Source: Saprospiraceae bacterium
GTDB lineage: Bacteria > Bacteroidota > Bacteroidia > Chitinophagales > Saprospiraceae
Assembly (NCBI GenBank): GCA_013214355.1
Contig: JABSSL010000091.1
Location: forward strand, 1 to 64,000
DNA length: 64,000 nt
Direction of reading: 5' to 3'
The stretch's first letter is position 1; every line of letters starts with the position of its first letter. Positions 1 through 15,100 of the stretch are shown piece by piece. The position numbers were made by a program, and so were the translations under genes. Below the pieces are notes generated by a model. The model searched no databases, had not been told where the DNA came from, and was given only the letters and a program-made list of their open reading frames with translations.

Positions 1-1
1 T

Positions 2-121
2 CTGACACCGGACGAATTAGAGCAAATTAACTATAAACTCTACTTTAAACCGGTTGCGGCTTAGGGGAAGAGGACAGAGGCTGCTCCTCCAAGTGCTGAG
101 ACGGACATTACCGCCTTTTCT
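2..121 (+). other. open reading frame upstream of the giant gene, interrupted by TAG
   Basis: The frame of the giant gene stays open to the left edge of the window except for one TAG at 62-64. Before the stop it encodes LTPDELEQINYKLYFKPVAA. After it, codons 65-121 encode a linker that runs into ETDITAFSL, which looks like the natural first strand of the Ig-like domain whose remainder begins at 122. There is no ATG or GTG in this frame between the stop and 122, and no signal peptide. The piece is therefore better read as part of a longer gene broken by a nonsense mutation or sequencing error. Two neighbouring genes remain possible: the upstream peptide could be the natural end of another protein. 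Confidence 0.5.
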
Positions 122-3100
122 TTGACTGAGCAAACGGGAGCTGCTACGATTAGCACCAGCACCCATACGGTAGAGGTTGAGGTATTAAATGGAACCAACT
201 TAACTCAATTAGTTCCTACCATCGAAATTTCCGAGGGGGCTAGTATCAATCCTTTGGGTGGAGGGATGACCGATTTTTCTAGCGATGTAGTATACACCGT
301 TACCGCTGAAGATAATGTAACTACCCAAGATTGGACGGTAACTGTCACGGAGGCAGTACAGCCAGAATTAGCTTGGGACCCTATCGTCTTAAATTTCACC
401 GTACCGGAAGGAGGTAGTACAGATGCACAAACAGCCACCTTGACAGCTGATGCTGCTGCGCCCATCAATTTAAGCTTTGCTACAGATCCGGAAGCGGAAT
501 GGCTGATACTACCTACCGCTGAGACGGGCCTTCTATCCTTTGATATCAATCCTTTCGATATAAATAACGTCCCCCTTAGTCCTGGTGACTATCAAACTAC
601 ACTTTTTGCAACCGCAGATAATTACGCTTCGGCAGCTCTGGTTATCAACCTCACTGTCGAAGCGGCTGCCACCGATCCTTGTCCTCCGATCAGTTTATTG
701 GAGTGCGCAGACATTCCCCTAAGTTTACCCGTGCAGCTGAATTTTACGGGTAATGAAGGAGGTTTAGCTGACAAGGATGGACTGGAGATCGGTATGACCA
801 TGGTGGATACGCACTCCGAAGATCGATTGGTGGAGGATGGTCCACCTAGCTTTCCTAATGTGAATGGTTACGAACCTTCTAAACTCGATATAGAGAATGA
901 CAATTTGGTAGTTACAGCCACCAAAGGAATCGCCTATCTTGATCCACCCAATAGTAGCAACAATAATACACAGCTTAACAGCTTGGGTGTGGGTTTGCAG
1001 AACTTGAATGCCCCCTTTAGCATTGAGACTAAGCTATTGGGGATTTCTACAGGAGGAAGTGCAGCGCAGGCAGGCATCTGGTATGGTATTGACGAGGACA
1101 ACTTTGTTAAGCTCAATGTCAATGGCAATAATGTAGAGATGCGTAGAGAAATAGGCGGGCTTTCTGCTGGCGGTGTTAACACCCCCGATCAAATCCAGCT
1201 TGCTGGACTGGGGGTCGCCGGTGAGGATGTTAAGCTGAGACTACTCATCGATCCGATTGCCAATACAATCACGGCTTTCTATACCATTAATGATGGCAAT
1301 GAGGTGCAATTGACGAAGACTAATTTCGATAACTTGGCTTTACCTGGCGTTTATCTAGCGGGTAAGGACTTAGATAACGAAACGACGGGCGTTAGCTTTG
1401 CTGGTGTGTATGCTACCTACCGCAACGGTAGTGTGTACAATGCTACTTTCGATTACTTTTCCGTAAAAGAAGAGCCTTTACCAACTCCCGTTCTTTCCTT
1501 TAACGAGACAAACCTCTCTAGCACCTTAACCCTTGGCAGCAATTCGGAAACGCTAACGAATACCCTCAACACCACTGATGATAGCCAACCGACTGTAGAT
1601 CTGACCGTCGATTATGGAACTGGACCACAGGATTGGCTAACGGTTCCTGCCACTGTTGATCTGACCACTGCAGCTACTTTTGATGTCACCTTTGACGCTT
1701 CCAGTCTTGCGGTTGGAACCTATACAGCCACCATCATGGCCAATGCCTTGGATTACCTAGAGGGTAGTTTCACGGCACAATTGGTAGTTGAGGATGACAA
1801 TACCACGAATGTAGCGATCAATATTAACTTCCAAGATGAGGGTACTACGCCTCCTCAGGACTATCTAGCTGACTTTGGTGAAGCTTATGGCGATCGAGGC
1901 AATGGGCAGACCTACGGCTGGATCACCACTGATACGGGAAATCCTGTGAGTCTGGTTGGACAAGGGCGAAACCGAAGCACTAGTCAGTCTGACTTGCGAC
2001 TAAGTACCGTCATACACATGGAGCACCCTAGTACCCCACCAACTGGATACTGGGAGATAGCTCTGCCAAATGGAGATTATTCCGTAACTGTAGCAGCGGG
2101 CGATCCGGCTGCGGGTGGTGATCCTGAGATTCACCATGTGAATGCTGAAGGGGTAAACATTATTGATACCTATACACCTACCGGCGCTGTCGGCGCGGAC
2201 ACTAGACATACTACCGGAACAGCAACCGTCACTGTAAGTGATGGGAAATTAACTTTAGATTATAGCGGTGGGGGTATAAATACCAAATTGAACTATGTCC
2301 TGATCGAGCCAGTGAATGTTTCACCTGCCTTGTCTTTCGATACGGATCAATTGAATTTCAATACCTTAGAAGGGCAAGCTGCGAATAGCCAGTCAGTGGA
2401 ACTCTCAGCTAATATCGGTTCCCCGGGAGCCATCAATTTGACTTATGTACCAGAAGCAGCTTGGTTAGTGGTTCCTGCCTCCGTAGCCCTTGGTGAACTT
2501 AGCTTTGGCATTGATGTCAATGGGCTTTCTGTTGGAACCTACGAAACTACGGTTACGGCAAGTGCGCAAGGTTTCACTTCTGCTGCCTTTACCATTACTC
2601 TGAGGATTAGTGCGCAGCAAATACCGGCCATTACTGGAGTTACGCCAGCAGATAATAGTACGGATGTGTCCACGAATGTGAGTATTTCTGCCAACGAGCT
2701 CTTCCTACCAAATCCTGATCCAAACGGTGTTTTTGGGGTGGATAACACCACTATCTCAAGTACGACGGTAAAATTGATCAAAGTTAGCAGCAATACCCAA
2801 GTGCCTGCATCTGTCAATGGTACGGGTGGTGGCGATGCAATTAATCTTACACCTACGGTGGCCTTAGAAGAGAATACAGAATACCGTTTTGAGGTAAACG
2901 GCGTGACTGACTTAGTAGGGATTGCCTTTGATCCTTTTACTTCTACCTTTACGACGGGAGGAAATACGGTTTGCTGCGATGGTGATTTGGATCAAGTGGC
3001 CTTCAACAAGGTAGGACAAGTGGCTACCGGTAAGTATACGACGCTGACCATCGGTCCGGATGGTAAACTTTATGGCTTGACCATTGGTGGCGAGGTCCAT

Positions 3101-6100
3101 CGTTGGGATATGGATACGGATGGAACCTTGATCAACAAAGAAACCATTACAACCTTAAATGATACTTATGGTGCTCGTTCGGCCATCGGCTTGACTTTTG
3201 ACCCTGATGCTACAGCCAATAACCTTATTGCATACATTTCACACTGTTCTGGTGGTTTGAGTGATGCGCCAGAATGGGATGGTAATATTTCCCGATTAAC
3301 GGGAGCGAATCTACAGAATGAAGATCTGATCGTGACCAAGCTTCCGCGTTCTAAGCGAGATCACTTGACCAATAGTATTGCCTTCAAACCGGGGCAAAAC
3401 AATGTACTTTACTTCAATCAAGGTAGTAATAGTGCGGGTGGTGCTCCCGATAATGCATGGGGTAATCGTCCAGAGCGACTACTATCCGCGGCTGTACTTC
3501 GATTGGATCTAGACAAATTACCGGAATCGGCCTGGCCTTTGGATGCTCAGACAACAATGGATCAGACCGCCATCAATACGGTGAGTACTAGCTCACCCAC
3601 CTTGGATGGACAATACAATCCATACTATAATGATGCGCCACTTACGCTTTACGCTACGGGAGTTCGTAACGCCTATGATCTAGTGTGGCACAGCAATGGT
3701 CAACTCTACGTTCCGACTAATGGAACGGCGGGTGGAAGTAATGCTCCGGCTTCGGTGGATGGAACTCGTCGCCCTGATGGATCTTTCTACGACCACAGTA
3801 TTTATCCGGTGGTACCAGCAGCCAATGGTAATAATACACAGCGAGATTGGCTATTCCGCATCGATCCTTCTAGTGCGCTTGGCTATTACGGACATCCCAA
3901 CCCATTCCGCGGTGAGTTTGTACTCAATCGTGGGGACGTAGATGTCAACAATTATCCCAACGGCACGGCGCCTGACCCCAATTATCGCGGTGCTGCTTTT
4001 GACTTTGAGTTCAATAAATCACCTAATGGAGTGATTGAGTACCGCAGTAATGCCGAGAATGGTAACCTACAAGGTACCATCCTAGTTGCGAGATACAGTG
4101 GAGGTAGTGACATTATTGCTTTGTTACCTGACGGTCCAAACGGGGATGTTAGCACAGCCAAGGTAGGGATTCCTGGATTTACAGGATTTTCGGATCCACT
4201 AGACCTAGTAGAAGATATCACCACCGGGAATATATACGTCTCTGATTACAATGGAGGCGGCCAGATTATCTTGCTTACGCCTAGCAATCAAAGTTCTCCT
4301 ACTCCAATTATTGCTGCCACTCCTGCGGAGGTAATCACTGAGGACATTGCAGGTAATAATGTAGCTACTGGTGAAGTAACAATCTTCATTTCCAATACGG
4401 GTAATGGTGTACTTTCTAATATTGACTTTTCTATCACGGGAACTGATGCCGCTGAGTTTGAATTGGAGGATGCAGGTTTTCCGAACAGCCTCAACCCTAA
4501 TGCTTCCGGTACGGTCGCCGTGGCTTTAAATGCCGTCAACGTAGGACCTAAGTCTGCCATCCTGACCATAACAGGAGATGCTGCTGATGCTTTTGTCGTT
4601 GATCTGAACGGTTTGGGTAAAGCTGGTACAGGCGGTTCCAATGAACCCTCTTTGCAGTACATTCTCGATACCTATGAAATTGCGGTAGATGCCGGAGACG
4701 AAGATCCAAGTAGTAATACCTTTAATCTACCGAACGGTTCGACCTACAACAGTTTGCTAGGAGATGAAGTAGATATTCAGCAATTTGAGCGAGCCGTAGA
4801 CGCGCCTGTGACTTTGGAGGTACTGGCAGTATACGGACCTGAATCTGCCAATCCAATCGTTGCTTTCGGTTGGTATGAATCCGGTAATGCTGGAAGCACC
4901 AACGAGGTCTTTACGGTGAATAATGACGTTAGTGGAAATGGTCAAACGCTTAATCCAGTAGTTACTGGTCCGCTACTATTTGATCCGGGTACCGCTAGCT
5001 TTGGCTTCTACAACCGTTGGCCCTTCTTCTCTAATAGAATACTTTATAGCGAGGATGCCCTGAATACTTTTAATAATGCCATTCCTCATCATGTCCGGGT
5101 ATATCCAGTGCCGGGTGAAGAGAATGCCTATATCATCGCCACCGAAGAGCATATCAGTGGCTTTGATTACCAAGATATCGTGGTCATCGCCCGCAATATT
5201 AAGCCGGCGGATACCATCGACCCGCCAGTGGGAGATGATATTCAGATCAACTTCTCGGATGCGGCTACCCCGGCTCCAGCAGGTTATAACAAAGATTTTG
5301 GGGAGAGTTATGGGGCGAGAACGGCCGAGCTTACCTATGGTTGGGTCAGTACCAATGGATCTACACCTTTGAGTATAGTTGGAAATGGTCGCAATAGACC
5401 GCCAGATAATCCTGATGTAGATGTGTTGACCGAAACCCTCATGCACATGCAGTATGATGATGTGGCCGGCAATAATGGAGTCCTGGCAGAAGGAATCTGG
5501 GAGATAGCCTTGGCCAATGGTACGTACCAGGTAACGGTAGGTGTGGGTGATGCAAGTAATGAGAGTTTTGCAGGTACTACCCATGTCATTAATGCTGAAG
5601 GTACCAATATCATTAATTATGTCGCGGCGCAAGGAACGGGTAACTTTCAAGAAGCTGAAGCTACCGTAACGGTAGAAGATGGCAAACTAACCTTGGATGC
5701 CATTGGTGGTACCAATACCAAAATCAATTATGTAATCATTAGCCCAACGACGGTAGAACCACCCGTTGCGGCGATTCGAATCAATGCGGGTGGCACGAGT
5801 GCCTACACGGACGCGCAGAATAATACTTGGGAGCTGGATGAGCCATACTTAACTGGTGCTTCGGAAGTTCAATCCAAAACCTTCGATGTAGCTGGTACAG
5901 ATGAGGATGATCTATACTTAGAATACCGATTTGCCAATGACGATGACAGCTCACCAGGGGCAGATTTTGGCTATGATATTCCTGTTACAGGATCTGGACC
6001 ATTTACGGTACGCCTGCACTTCCTAGAGCCTTTCTTCGGTGTACCGGGGGGTAGCGGCGCCAACCAAGGTGGACCTGGACAACGGGTCTTCAATGTCAAT

Positions 6101-9100
6101 ATCGAAAATGGCCAAGGTAGCCTGACGAACTACGATCTTAATGTCGAAACAACACCTGGTACCCTAATTATAGAGACCTTCAATGATGTAACAGTTGATG
6201 ATGGGGTCCTCTCTATCAACTTCTCTTCCATCACGAATAACGCGATTATCTCTGCCATTGAGGTGATTGGTGGTGAGGTGCAGGAGCTGCCTTATTTCAC
6301 AGGCGTTACCCCAGCGGATGGGGCGACGAACGTGGCCATTAATGGTTTCCAGATCACGGTAGGTATCGTGACCCCAACTGGTTACGAACTGGATGAACAG
6401 ACCTTGGCAGGGAATGTGAAATTATTCAAGGTAGTGAATGGCGTAGAAACGGAAGTGCCTTCCAATGCCAATGATACGGGAGGTGGAGATGCCATTACAT
6501 TGACTCCGACACAGCCTCTAACGGAATTCTCTGACTATATCTTCCGCATCGATGGGGTAGAAGCTAATCTATTAAATGATATTAACGATCGATTGCCTTT
6601 CATCGCATTTGAATCTACTTTCAGTACGGGTCAAAGCGATAATACGCCTCCAGTAGATCTCTCCGGGGTGAGCTTTACTCCGGTGATGGGGGATGACCTC
6701 GGTGAAGGTGTAGATGATATTCGCTTTACTAGTATGGCCATTGGACCGGATGGGAAACTGTATGCTAGTACACTAGGAGAATCCATTCAGCGCTGGGATA
6801 TCAATTCCAATGATGGTACACTTTCCAATTTGGAAGTACTTAATGTGAACCTAACGGGCTCCAACCATCCTGAAACGGGTGTCGGAGCACCTGATGATCG
6901 ACTGATCATTGGCTTCACTTTTGCACCCGAAGCGACGGCAGAAAACCTGGTGGCTTACGTCACTCACAGTGCATTGACCTTAACAGGGGGACCAGAGTGG
7001 GATGGCAAATTGACGCGCCTAAGTGGACCGAACTTGGCCACCGTTGAAGATGTATTGATTCACTTGCCAAGATCCCAAAAGGACCACTTGACTAATAGTG
7101 TCATCGTAGGCCCTGGCGGCGATCTATTCATCAACCAAGGTAGTAATACCGCTGGTGGTGCACCTGATGCAGCTTGGGGCTTCCGACCAGAACGCTTGCT
7201 AGCGGCGGCGGTTCTAAAAGTTGAATTGGACAAGTTGCCGGGTTCCTTGCCATTAAGCTTGTATACCACAGATGATATTAGTGTAATTAATGCGGCACCA
7301 TCGAACAGCATCGCGATGTCTGATGGCACCTACAACCCATATGCAAATAATTCTCCCGTTACACTTTATGCTACTGGTACCAGAAATGCCTATGATCTAG
7401 TATGGCATACGAACGGACATTTATACGTACCTACTAATGGTACGGCAGGTAACAATAACGGCAATCCCGCTCAAGGGTCTCCGGTCACGCCAGCTTCAGC
7501 AGATTATGTAAATGAAGACCCTGCCGGAGTCAGAAGACCAGATGGCACCTTCTTTACCGATGCCACCATTCCTGGCGTAGTGGGTGGAGAGACCCAGAAA
7601 GACTGGCTTTTCAAAGCCTCTAAAAATACATACCACGGACATCCGAACCCATTGCGGGGTGAGTTTGTACTGAACCACGGCGGAATTACCTACGACGGTT
7701 TACCTGGACAGACCAATCCGCACGTAGATGTAGCCAAGTACCCTGATAATCTAGGACCTGATCCGGCTTACGTAGAACCTGCCTTTGATTTTGGCTTTAA
7801 TAAATCACCCAACGGCGCCATCGAATACCGCAGTAATGCTTTCGATGGGGTAATGAAAGGCTTACTATTGGTTACTCGCTTCAGTGGACAGGATGACATT
7901 ATTGTCCTCCAACCAGGACAGGTAACGGGGGATATCGTGCAGGCCTATGAAAATGTACCTGGATTGCAGGGATTAGATGATCCGCTAGAAGTAATTGAAG
8001 ATGTGACTACCGGTAACCTCTACGTGGCGCAGTACGACCGCGGTGGAAATCAGAATCAGAAGATTATCCTGCTTCGTGCCAATGTACAAGCTACCCTAGT
8101 AGCTGAGCTGACCACAGATCCGGAAGAATTGATCTTTGAGGCAGTCGATCAGACCAGCAACGAAGGTAATGCCACGGATGAAAAAACGATAGTCGTTAGC
8201 AATACCGGTACTGCTCCTTTGAGCATTACCAGTGTAGCTGTGAATGATCCATTTGGTAACCAGTACCAAGTGGATGGTGATTCCCCAACGACCCTACAAC
8301 CTGGAGAATCTGAATCTTATACGCTGACTTGGAACCCACTGGATAATGGCCAGAACATCGGTTATCAAGAAGCTGAGTTAGAAATTGTCAGTGATGATCC
8401 GGAAAACCCGACGACGACGATTGGTTTACACGGTTTGAAGAAGTCAGGTTATGAGGGAGGACAAGAACCACCACTGCAAGATGTAGTTGATGCACTAGGG
8501 ATAGGTATCAATGTGGGCTGGACCTCTTTGGCTAGCAATACTAATCCTGCGCCGATGGGAGAGGAGGTAAATGTGCCCCTCTTTGTACAATCCAATAGCA
8601 ACCCAGTAGAAATTCGACCTGTAGGCCGATACTCTCCTTCGGAATCACTACCGTTTGGATGGTACACCAATATCGACGGCACGGTCACTACCAATGAGCT
8701 AGGTGTGTTGTCTGATGGACTAGCTAATGCACAAACGCTATTCCCACCAATCGATGGCAATAGTGATGGCCTGGTCAGCTTTAATTCACAAGGACTATTC
8801 TTCGGAATCTACACAGAGTCTAATACTTTCAATCGAACCAACTATACAGAAGATGGCCTCAACACAGGAGGTGTAGCTCACCGGGTAAGGGTGTATCCCG
8901 TGAAGTCTCGTACAGGTGAACTGATACCGAATAACTTCTTGATTTGTTTTGAGGATGCAAGCAATGGAGACTATCAAGACTATATGTTCGTTATCTCGAA
9001 TGTAGAGCCTTATGATCAAAGTTCCTTGGTGCTTAGTTTCGATCCAGCACAGCTGAACTTCTTAGCAGGAGTAAGCGGGGATCCAACTACTCAAACTACT

Positions 9101-12100
9101 ACCTTATCAGCTTCAGGAACCTTGGATGCAAGCAATGTTGAGCTGGTGGCTTCAGAAAGCTGGGTTGTTCTTCCTAATACAACCACCTTAGGTAACCCCA
9201 TGGCTTTTGGCGTGGATGTTTCCGGACTGGATCAGGGCGCTTATACAGCTACTGTGACCGCCAGCGCCCCTGGTTATCTACCAGCCGTATTATCGATCAA
9301 TCTAAGTATCACGGATGAAATCGTCTGGACCTATCAGTTCAACTATCAGCCAGAAGGTACCTTCAATATACCGAGTGACTATATTCCTGATACAGGCGCA
9401 CCCTTTGGTTTACAGCAAGTGGGAGGTCAGAGCCTAGAATTTGGTTGGGTACTGCCAGGTACCACTACACCGACTAGTTCGACAGACAATACAAGGGACC
9501 GAAACGTGGGAGGTGTGAGTGATCTGTTGAATACCTTAAATATTATTGCACATACCAGTGCCAATAATTTCCCACCAAGAGACTGGATGATTAGCTTGCC
9601 CAATGGTCCTTACTACGTGAATGTGAGTGTGGGTGACCCGGGTACGGACGACAACAGTCGACACGTGGTATCAGTCAATGGCGTGACCATCGTAGATTTT
9701 GATGAGGATGCCAATGCACCTGCCATCCACACAGCGGAGGGTACAGAACTAGTTGAGGTAACCGATGGCTTCTTGCGCCTGACGCAAGGCCCACTTGGAG
9801 ACAATACAAAGGTAAATTACGTGCGCATTGCGCCCTTTGATCCTAGCTTAGTACCACCAACGGTACAGGCCGAATTCACGGGTAACCAAAGTGGTGAAGG
9901 TGTCTATCGAGGTACGGTAGAGGTAGCCTTGTCCGCGATTGACAATGGTGGATCTGGTATCAAAGAGATTCGTTATGCGATTGACGGTGGCCAAGAAGAG
10001 GTGTATACTTCTTCCTTTAATCTGACCCTGCCTAGTGGTCAAAGTAGTTTCGACTACACCATCGATGTGAGCGCGGAGGACAATAATGGCAATATCGGTA
10101 CTGCTACCTACAACATTACCTTGGAAGAGGCTTCTGGTGCCTTGATCGCGATCGAGAATATGACTAAGGTGCCAGGCACCAATCGTGGCTTCCCTGCAGA
10201 TGACTATTATACGTTCCACCACCTCCGTAACGAGGGACCAGCGAAAACGCATAATAGTAATGATATGCAGATCTACAATACGGGAACCAGCGATCTGATC
10301 ATTACTTCTTTTGATAGATCCGGTGGCGCAGCAACAGACTTCATCTTTACTTTGCCAGGAGATGTGACGGAAGTTTCCCCATCTAACCCACTGGTTATCC
10401 AGCCGGGTAACTCCGTAACGATGACTTGGACTTTCATTGGCGACACTGGAAATGGTGGCAATGGTATGTTCCTGGAGACCTTGGATATTATTAGTAACGC
10501 AGATAATGCCCAGGATGCGCAGGCTACCATGCATGGAGGCTTCTCTCCACAGCCAGAAGGTGGCGATGAGATTAACGCACAGGAGGTATTCGATGCCTTT
10601 GGTTTCCAGTCCAGCATGTTGAGTATTGTTAATGATGATGGAACGATTACACCTCCTAATAATATTCCATTCCGTCCTAGCTCTAACTTCCCCGATCCGG
10701 ATAATATTGATGCGGGTTACGAAGGGGATATGATTTTGGCTTCCAGCTTCGTACAAGCTGATCCTTCCAAACCAGTGATTGGTATCCAACTGTCCGCCCT
10801 GCACGGAGGCCCCGGTTCGAATGGGGCGAGACTGGTGGAGGTGAACGGTAACGGAACAGTAGGCAGCGTGAATTTCTCTCATGGTCCGGCTTGGTATCAA
10901 ACCTTACTGCCGAAGGAATCGGACAACTCCGATGTGATTAACTTTGGTCAAGCCGCTACGATTAATGATCCTTTCCGGATTGCAGTAGCCAACTACTTGA
11001 ATACCGGTGGAAATAATATCAATGGTAACCGTCCGGATCTCTTGGGTTGTCGCATCTATAAAGTGATCGATCACAATGGCAACTTGATTCCGAATGAATA
11101 CATCGTCTTACAAGACTTTGTACAAGGAGGTTGTGGAGCAGGATCAGCCAACTGTGATTGGAATGATAATACTTTCTACTTCATCAATATTCGTCCGGAG
11201 GCTGTGCCAACAGCCAGCGATATTGATGATGCGGTAGCTACCGTAGATGTAGACTTTGAATACGACATTAGTACTTTCTTTGATAAAGGATATCCGGGTA
11301 ACGTATTAACTTATACGGCTACTGGTGGCCCCACTTGGTTGAACCTAAATCCGAGTACAGGATTGTTTACTGGGGTAGCTCCAGCAAATTCGGCTCCTTC
11401 TTACGAAATTACCGTCGCAGCTACTGATCTAAACGGATTAACGGCGGGAGGCTCCTTCACTTTAACCGTGCTAGGTACCGCTAACGAAATTCCAATAGCT
11501 GATGCTCAGGATGTAAGTACGGATGAGGATATCCCACTTGCTATTACCTTGACCGGATCGGATAATGATGAAGACCCACTTACCTTTGTGGTGACTGTAG
11601 ATCCTGCTAACGGTACACTGAGTGGTACAGCTCCCGATCTAGTGTACACGCCAGATCCAGACTTCAACGGAACGGATTCCTTCAGTTTTGTGACCAATGA
11701 TGGAAAAGACAACTCAGAGCCAGCCATCGTAGCCATTACGGTATTGCCGATCAATGACGATCCAAGCTTTGAATTGGTCAACACCAGCACGGTAAATGAC
11801 GGCTTTGAAGCACAGACGCTGACAACTTGGGCTTTCAATGCCGATGATGGAGATCCAGAATTAGATCAAGGTTTGACCTTCAGCATATCGGCGGTAGATG
11901 AGAGTTTATTCGAGGTCATTCCAGCTATCAACGCCGATGGTGATGTAAGCTATGATCCAATTGATGACTTGGAAGGCTCTACAGATATCACGATTACTTT
12001 GACGGATGAACTAGGTGCATTCTTCAGTCTCACCTTTACCCTTACCCTCGATTATGATGGTACAGTAGATCTAGATAATGATGGCTTTGATAATACGGTA

Positions 12101-15100
12101 GATTGCGACGATACAAATCCACTGATCCATCCAAATGCCACGGAAATTTGCGATGGAGTGGATAATAACTGTGACGGTAATATCGATGAAGGAGGTGTCT
12201 GTGATGCTCTAGCGATACGGATTAATGCCGGTGGACCTGAGATTACCTACGATGACAAAGTATTTGATGCTGATATTTACTTCGAGGGAGGTAAATCATA
12301 TACCAATTCTTCAGCTAACGTTCCCGACCTATTCCAGACAGAACGTAGTTCAGAAAGTCAGGAGTTTAGCTATAATATTCCGCTGCAAGCAGGTAACTAC
12401 CTAGTCCGTTTGCACTTCGCTGAAATCTACTTCGGGGCTACCGGTGGTGGCACAGGCGGTACGGGGCAACGGATCTTCGATGTGACGATGGAAGGCAATC
12501 AGATTATTGATAACTACGATATCAATGCGGATGTAGGCACTGAAACACCTACCTTCCAAGACTTCAACGTCACGGTTACGGATGGCACCTTGAATCTCTT
12601 CTTCTCTGCCACAGCAGCAGTAGGTGGGGTGAATCAGCCTAAACTATCCGCGCTTGAAATCATCAGTACGGATGTGGTGGCCGATTCCGATAATGATGGT
12701 GTGTTAGATAATGTGGACAATTGCCCAGACATTCCAAACTCTGATCAAGCCGATCTGGATAACGATGGCTTGGGAGATCTGTGTGATGCGGATATTGACG
12801 GCGACGGCGTGCCAAATATTGACGACTGCGCGCCAGAAGATCCAGCGATTAGTACAGAGGTGCTCTATTATGCTGATGCTGATGAGGATGGTTTTGGTGA
12901 TCCAAATGTAAGCCAGCTTTCTTGTGAGCCGATCGAGGGCTATGTCCTTGATAACACCGATAATTGTCCAGCTGTAGCCAACGCGGATCAAGCGGATTTG
13001 GATAATGATGGCATCGGTGATGTTTGTGATACCGATGCAGATGGCGATGGATTTACGAATGATGTGGACTGTGAGGACCTAGATCCTAATAGCTTCCCGG
13101 GAGCAGAAGAGATTTGTGATGGCGTAGATAATAACTGTGATGGCTTCGTCGACGAAGAGGGCATCTGTGATATCGTAGCCATTCGTATCAACGCCGGTGG
13201 ACCACAAGTGGAGTATGACAATAAAACCTTTGATGAAGATATCTACTTTGAAGGTGGTCAGTCTTTCACTAATGCACAGGCGGCTGTGCCGGATCTATTC
13301 CAGACCGAGCGTAGCTCTCCGACGCAAGAGTTCAGTTACAATATCCCAGTTCCCGCAGGTAGCTACCTCGTGCGCTTGCACTTTGCTGAAATCTGGTTTG
13401 GTGCTATGGGAGGTGGAGCAGCTGGTACTGGTCAGCGTATCTTTGACGTGACGATGGAGGGCAATCAGATCATTGATAACTATGATATCAATGTGGATGT
13501 AGGTACGGAAACGCCTACCTTCCAAGACTTCAACGTAACGGTTACCGACGGCACCTTGAATCTCTTCTTCTCCGCTACGGCTGAGGTGGGTGGCGTAAAT
13601 CAGCCGAAACTATCTGCCATTGAGGTAATCAATACGGATGTGGTAGTGGATGCCGATCAAGACGGTATCGCAGATCATCTAGATAACTGCCCTGATATTC
13701 CGAATGCCGACCAGGCTGATTTGGATAATGACGGTATCGGTGATGTTTGTGATGCAGATATCGATGGAGATGATGTGCCAAACGTAGACGATTGTGCGCC
13801 AGAAGATCCAGCGATTAGTACGGAGGTATTGTACTATGCTGATGCGGATAACGATGGCTTTGGTGATCCAAACGAAAGTCAATTGTCCTGTGGACCATTG
13901 GAAGGCTATGTACTAGATAACACTGATAACTGCCCAACGACCACCAATGTGGATCAAGGGGACTTAGATAACGATGGTATTGGTGATGTTTGTGATCCCG
14001 ATGCAGATGGTGACGGATTTACCAATGATGTGGATTGTGATGACTTCGATGCAAGTATCAACCCTGACGCATCCGAGATCTGTGATGGCATTGACAATAA
14101 TTGTGTTGGAGGAGTGGATGAAGGCAATGTGTGCGATGTCTTGGCGATACGCATCAATGCTGGTGGTCCGCAAGTGGACTACGACAACAAGACTTTCGAT
14201 GCGGATCTTTACTTCGAAGGTGGAAAATCCTACACCAATACTTCGGCTAATGTACCAAGCCTGTTCCAGACCGAGCGTAGCTCGGAAAGTCAGGAATTCA
14301 ACTACAATATTCCCTTGCCAGCTGGCAACTACTTGGTACGCCTACATTTTGCCGAAATCTACTTCGGTGCAACGGGTGGCGGACCCGGTGGTACCGGACA
14401 ACGGATTTTCGATGTCACCATGGAGGGTAACCAGATCATTGATGATTATGATATCAATGCGGATGTAGGTACGGAGACACCTACCTTCCAAGACTTCAAC
14501 GTAACAGTTACTGATGGTACCCTGAACCTCTTCTTCTCAGCCACCTCAGCAGTAGGAGGCGTGAACCAGCCGAAATTGTCTGCCCTCGAGGTGATCAGTA
14601 CAGATATCATTGCCGATGCGGATAATGATGGGGTAGCCGACGAAGATGACAACTGTCCCGATACGCCAAACGCGGATCAAGCGGACTTGGATAACGATGG
14701 AGAAGGGGATGTTTGTGATGCAGATATCGATGGAGACGATGTGCCAAACGTAGATGATTGTGCACCTGAGGATCCAGCTGTCACTACTGAAACCCTATAC
14801 TACGCGGATACAGACGAGGATGGTTTTGGTGATCCAAACGAAAGTCAACTGTCCTGTGGACCATTAGAAGGCTATGTATTGGATAATACCGATAACTGCC
14901 CGACAACGTCGAATGAAGATCAAGCGGACCTGGATAATGATGGCATCGGTGATGTGTGTGATCCCGATGCGGATGGCGATGGCTTCACCAGCGATGTGGA
15001 TTGTGATGACTTGAATGCAGCTATCAACCCAGATGCCACTGATATTCCTGATAATGGCATTGATGAAGATTGTGATGGTTCGGATGCGACTACAGGAAGC

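Noticed and set aside
1..64. Alternative genetic code in which TAG or TAA is read as an amino acid
   Set aside because: Other genes in the window end normally at both codons, so the two in-frame stops (62-64 and 31529-31531) are treated as local breaks or gene borders.
9848..10900. 350-codon open frame antisense to the giant gene
   Set aside because: It overlaps a clear coding region, its translation has no domain or regular pattern, and it is rich in Ile/Arg/Thr as expected of a complement of repetitive Asp/Asn/Gly/Thr codons.
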